From NCBI RefSeq assembly GCF_900142065.1, contig NZ_FSRJ01000001.1, positions 496,001 to 560,000 on the forward strand: DNA of 64,000 nucleotides. The letters run 5' to 3'. This document shows, piece by piece, positions 63,813-64,000 of the stretch; the stretch's first letter is position 1, and the number at the start of each line of letters is the position of its first letter. Both the position numbers and the translations under genes were made by a program. Source of the DNA: Agromyces cerinus subsp. cerinus (GTDB taxonomy: Bacteria; Actinomycetota; Actinomycetes; Actinomycetales; Microbacteriaceae). The notes below the pieces were generated by a model. That model did not search any database. It worked only from the letters and a program-made list of their open reading frames with translations, and had not been told where the DNA came from.

Positions 63813-64000
63813 GTGATCGCGGACGTACTTTCCGATGCCACCGCACGCATGCAGAAGGCCGTGGAGGTCGCCAAAGACGACTTCTCGAGCGTTCGCACCG
63901 GCCGGGCGAACCCCCAGCTCTTCCAGAAGATCATGGTGAGCTACTACGGCACGCCGACGCCGCTCGCGCAGCTCGCATCGCTCGCGAACCCCGAAGCCCG
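63813..64000 (+). CDS. frr: Ribosome recycling factor (5' part only)
   Basis: The first 62 codons are in the window: [23 protein letters not shown] and [11 protein letters not shown], then [14 protein letters not shown], the typical N-terminus of RRF. RRF and EF-G split post-termination ribosomes. The GTG start follows AGAAGGAG. The gene runs off the right edge. Confidence 0.95.
   Translation, partial: MIADVLSDATARMQKAVEVAKDDFSSVRTGRANPQLFQKIMVSYYGTPTPLAQLASLANPEA

Overview
The window is GC-rich, has densely packed genes with ATGA/GTGA start-stop overlaps, uses GTG and TTG starts often, and keeps actinobacterial gene orders (rpsP-khpA-rimM-trmD; rplS-lepB-rnhB-DUF2469-yraN-comM-dprA; xerC-M23-rpsB-tsf-pyrH-frr). 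Together with the frequent GGATGC/GCATCC words this points to an actinobacterium, most probably Microbacteriaceae (Agromyces or Microbacterium-like). That assignment is inference from style and gene order, not from a search. I see no rRNA, tRNA, CRISPR array, insertion sequence or prophage. No stretch over 300 bases lacks a gene; the longest gaps (48958-49222, 60811-61080, 51018-51223) hold promoters and leader hairpins.

Layout. 1-2.4 kb: the inner part of a trehalose-synthase-like GH13 gene and an LLM-family flavin oxidoreductase, both leftward. 2.5-6.1 kb: ftsY and ffh of the SRP pathway with two small conserved hypotheticals. 6.2-9.7 kb: a spermidine-synthase-like protein, a GH1 beta-glucosidase behind a perfect 16-bp palindrome, and a YbdK-type carboxylate-amine ligase. 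9.9-34.0 kb: a large catabolic island that I read as uptake and breakdown of hydroxyproline and hydroxyproline/proline peptides. It contains a GntR/FCD regulator, a five-gene branched-chain-type ABC importer, a three-subunit FAD/[2Fe-2S] dehydrogenase, a DHDPS-family deaminase, a 4-hydroxyproline epimerase, an aldehyde dehydrogenase, an amidohydrolase, a second proline-racemase-family protein, an ornithine-cyclodeaminase-family reductase, a peptide ABC importer with fused ATPases, a proline-iminopeptidase-like hydrolase and an Xaa-Pro aminopeptidase. Three near-identical palindromes (core ATATGTSACATAT) sit at the three promoters of this island and probably bind the GntR regulator.

34.2-36.2 kb: ribosomal S16 operon. 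36.3-49.6 kb: nitrate/nitrite assimilation, with sirohydrochlorin chelatase, MobA, MoeA, an assimilatory nitrate reductase and its flavoprotein partner, NarK, NirB, CobA, a HemD-HTH fusion and a divergently placed nirD. Four promoters here (cbiX, narK, nirB, nirD) share an 11-bp-periodic GAAAC element placed exactly 10 nt before a TANNNT -10 box. It matches the GlnR-box layout known in actinobacteria and suggests one nitrogen-controlled regulon. 49.6-64 kb: housekeeping genes (map, rplS, lepB, rnhB, yraN, comM, dprA, xerC, rpsB, tsf, pyrH, start of frr) interrupted by an HxlR regulator/SRPBCC pair and a CpdA-like phosphodiesterase.

How the island would work: peptides enter through the Dpp-type importer and are cut by the S33, M24 and possibly amidohydrolase enzymes, while free hydroxyproline enters through the Liv-type importer. 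trans-4-Hydroxy-L-proline is epimerised to the cis-D form, oxidised, deaminated to alpha-ketoglutarate semialdehyde and oxidised to alpha-ketoglutarate. The second racemase-family protein and the OCD-family reductase would convert trans-3-hydroxy-L-proline to L-proline. The pathway logic is established for these families; the assignment here is inference from domain content and gene context.
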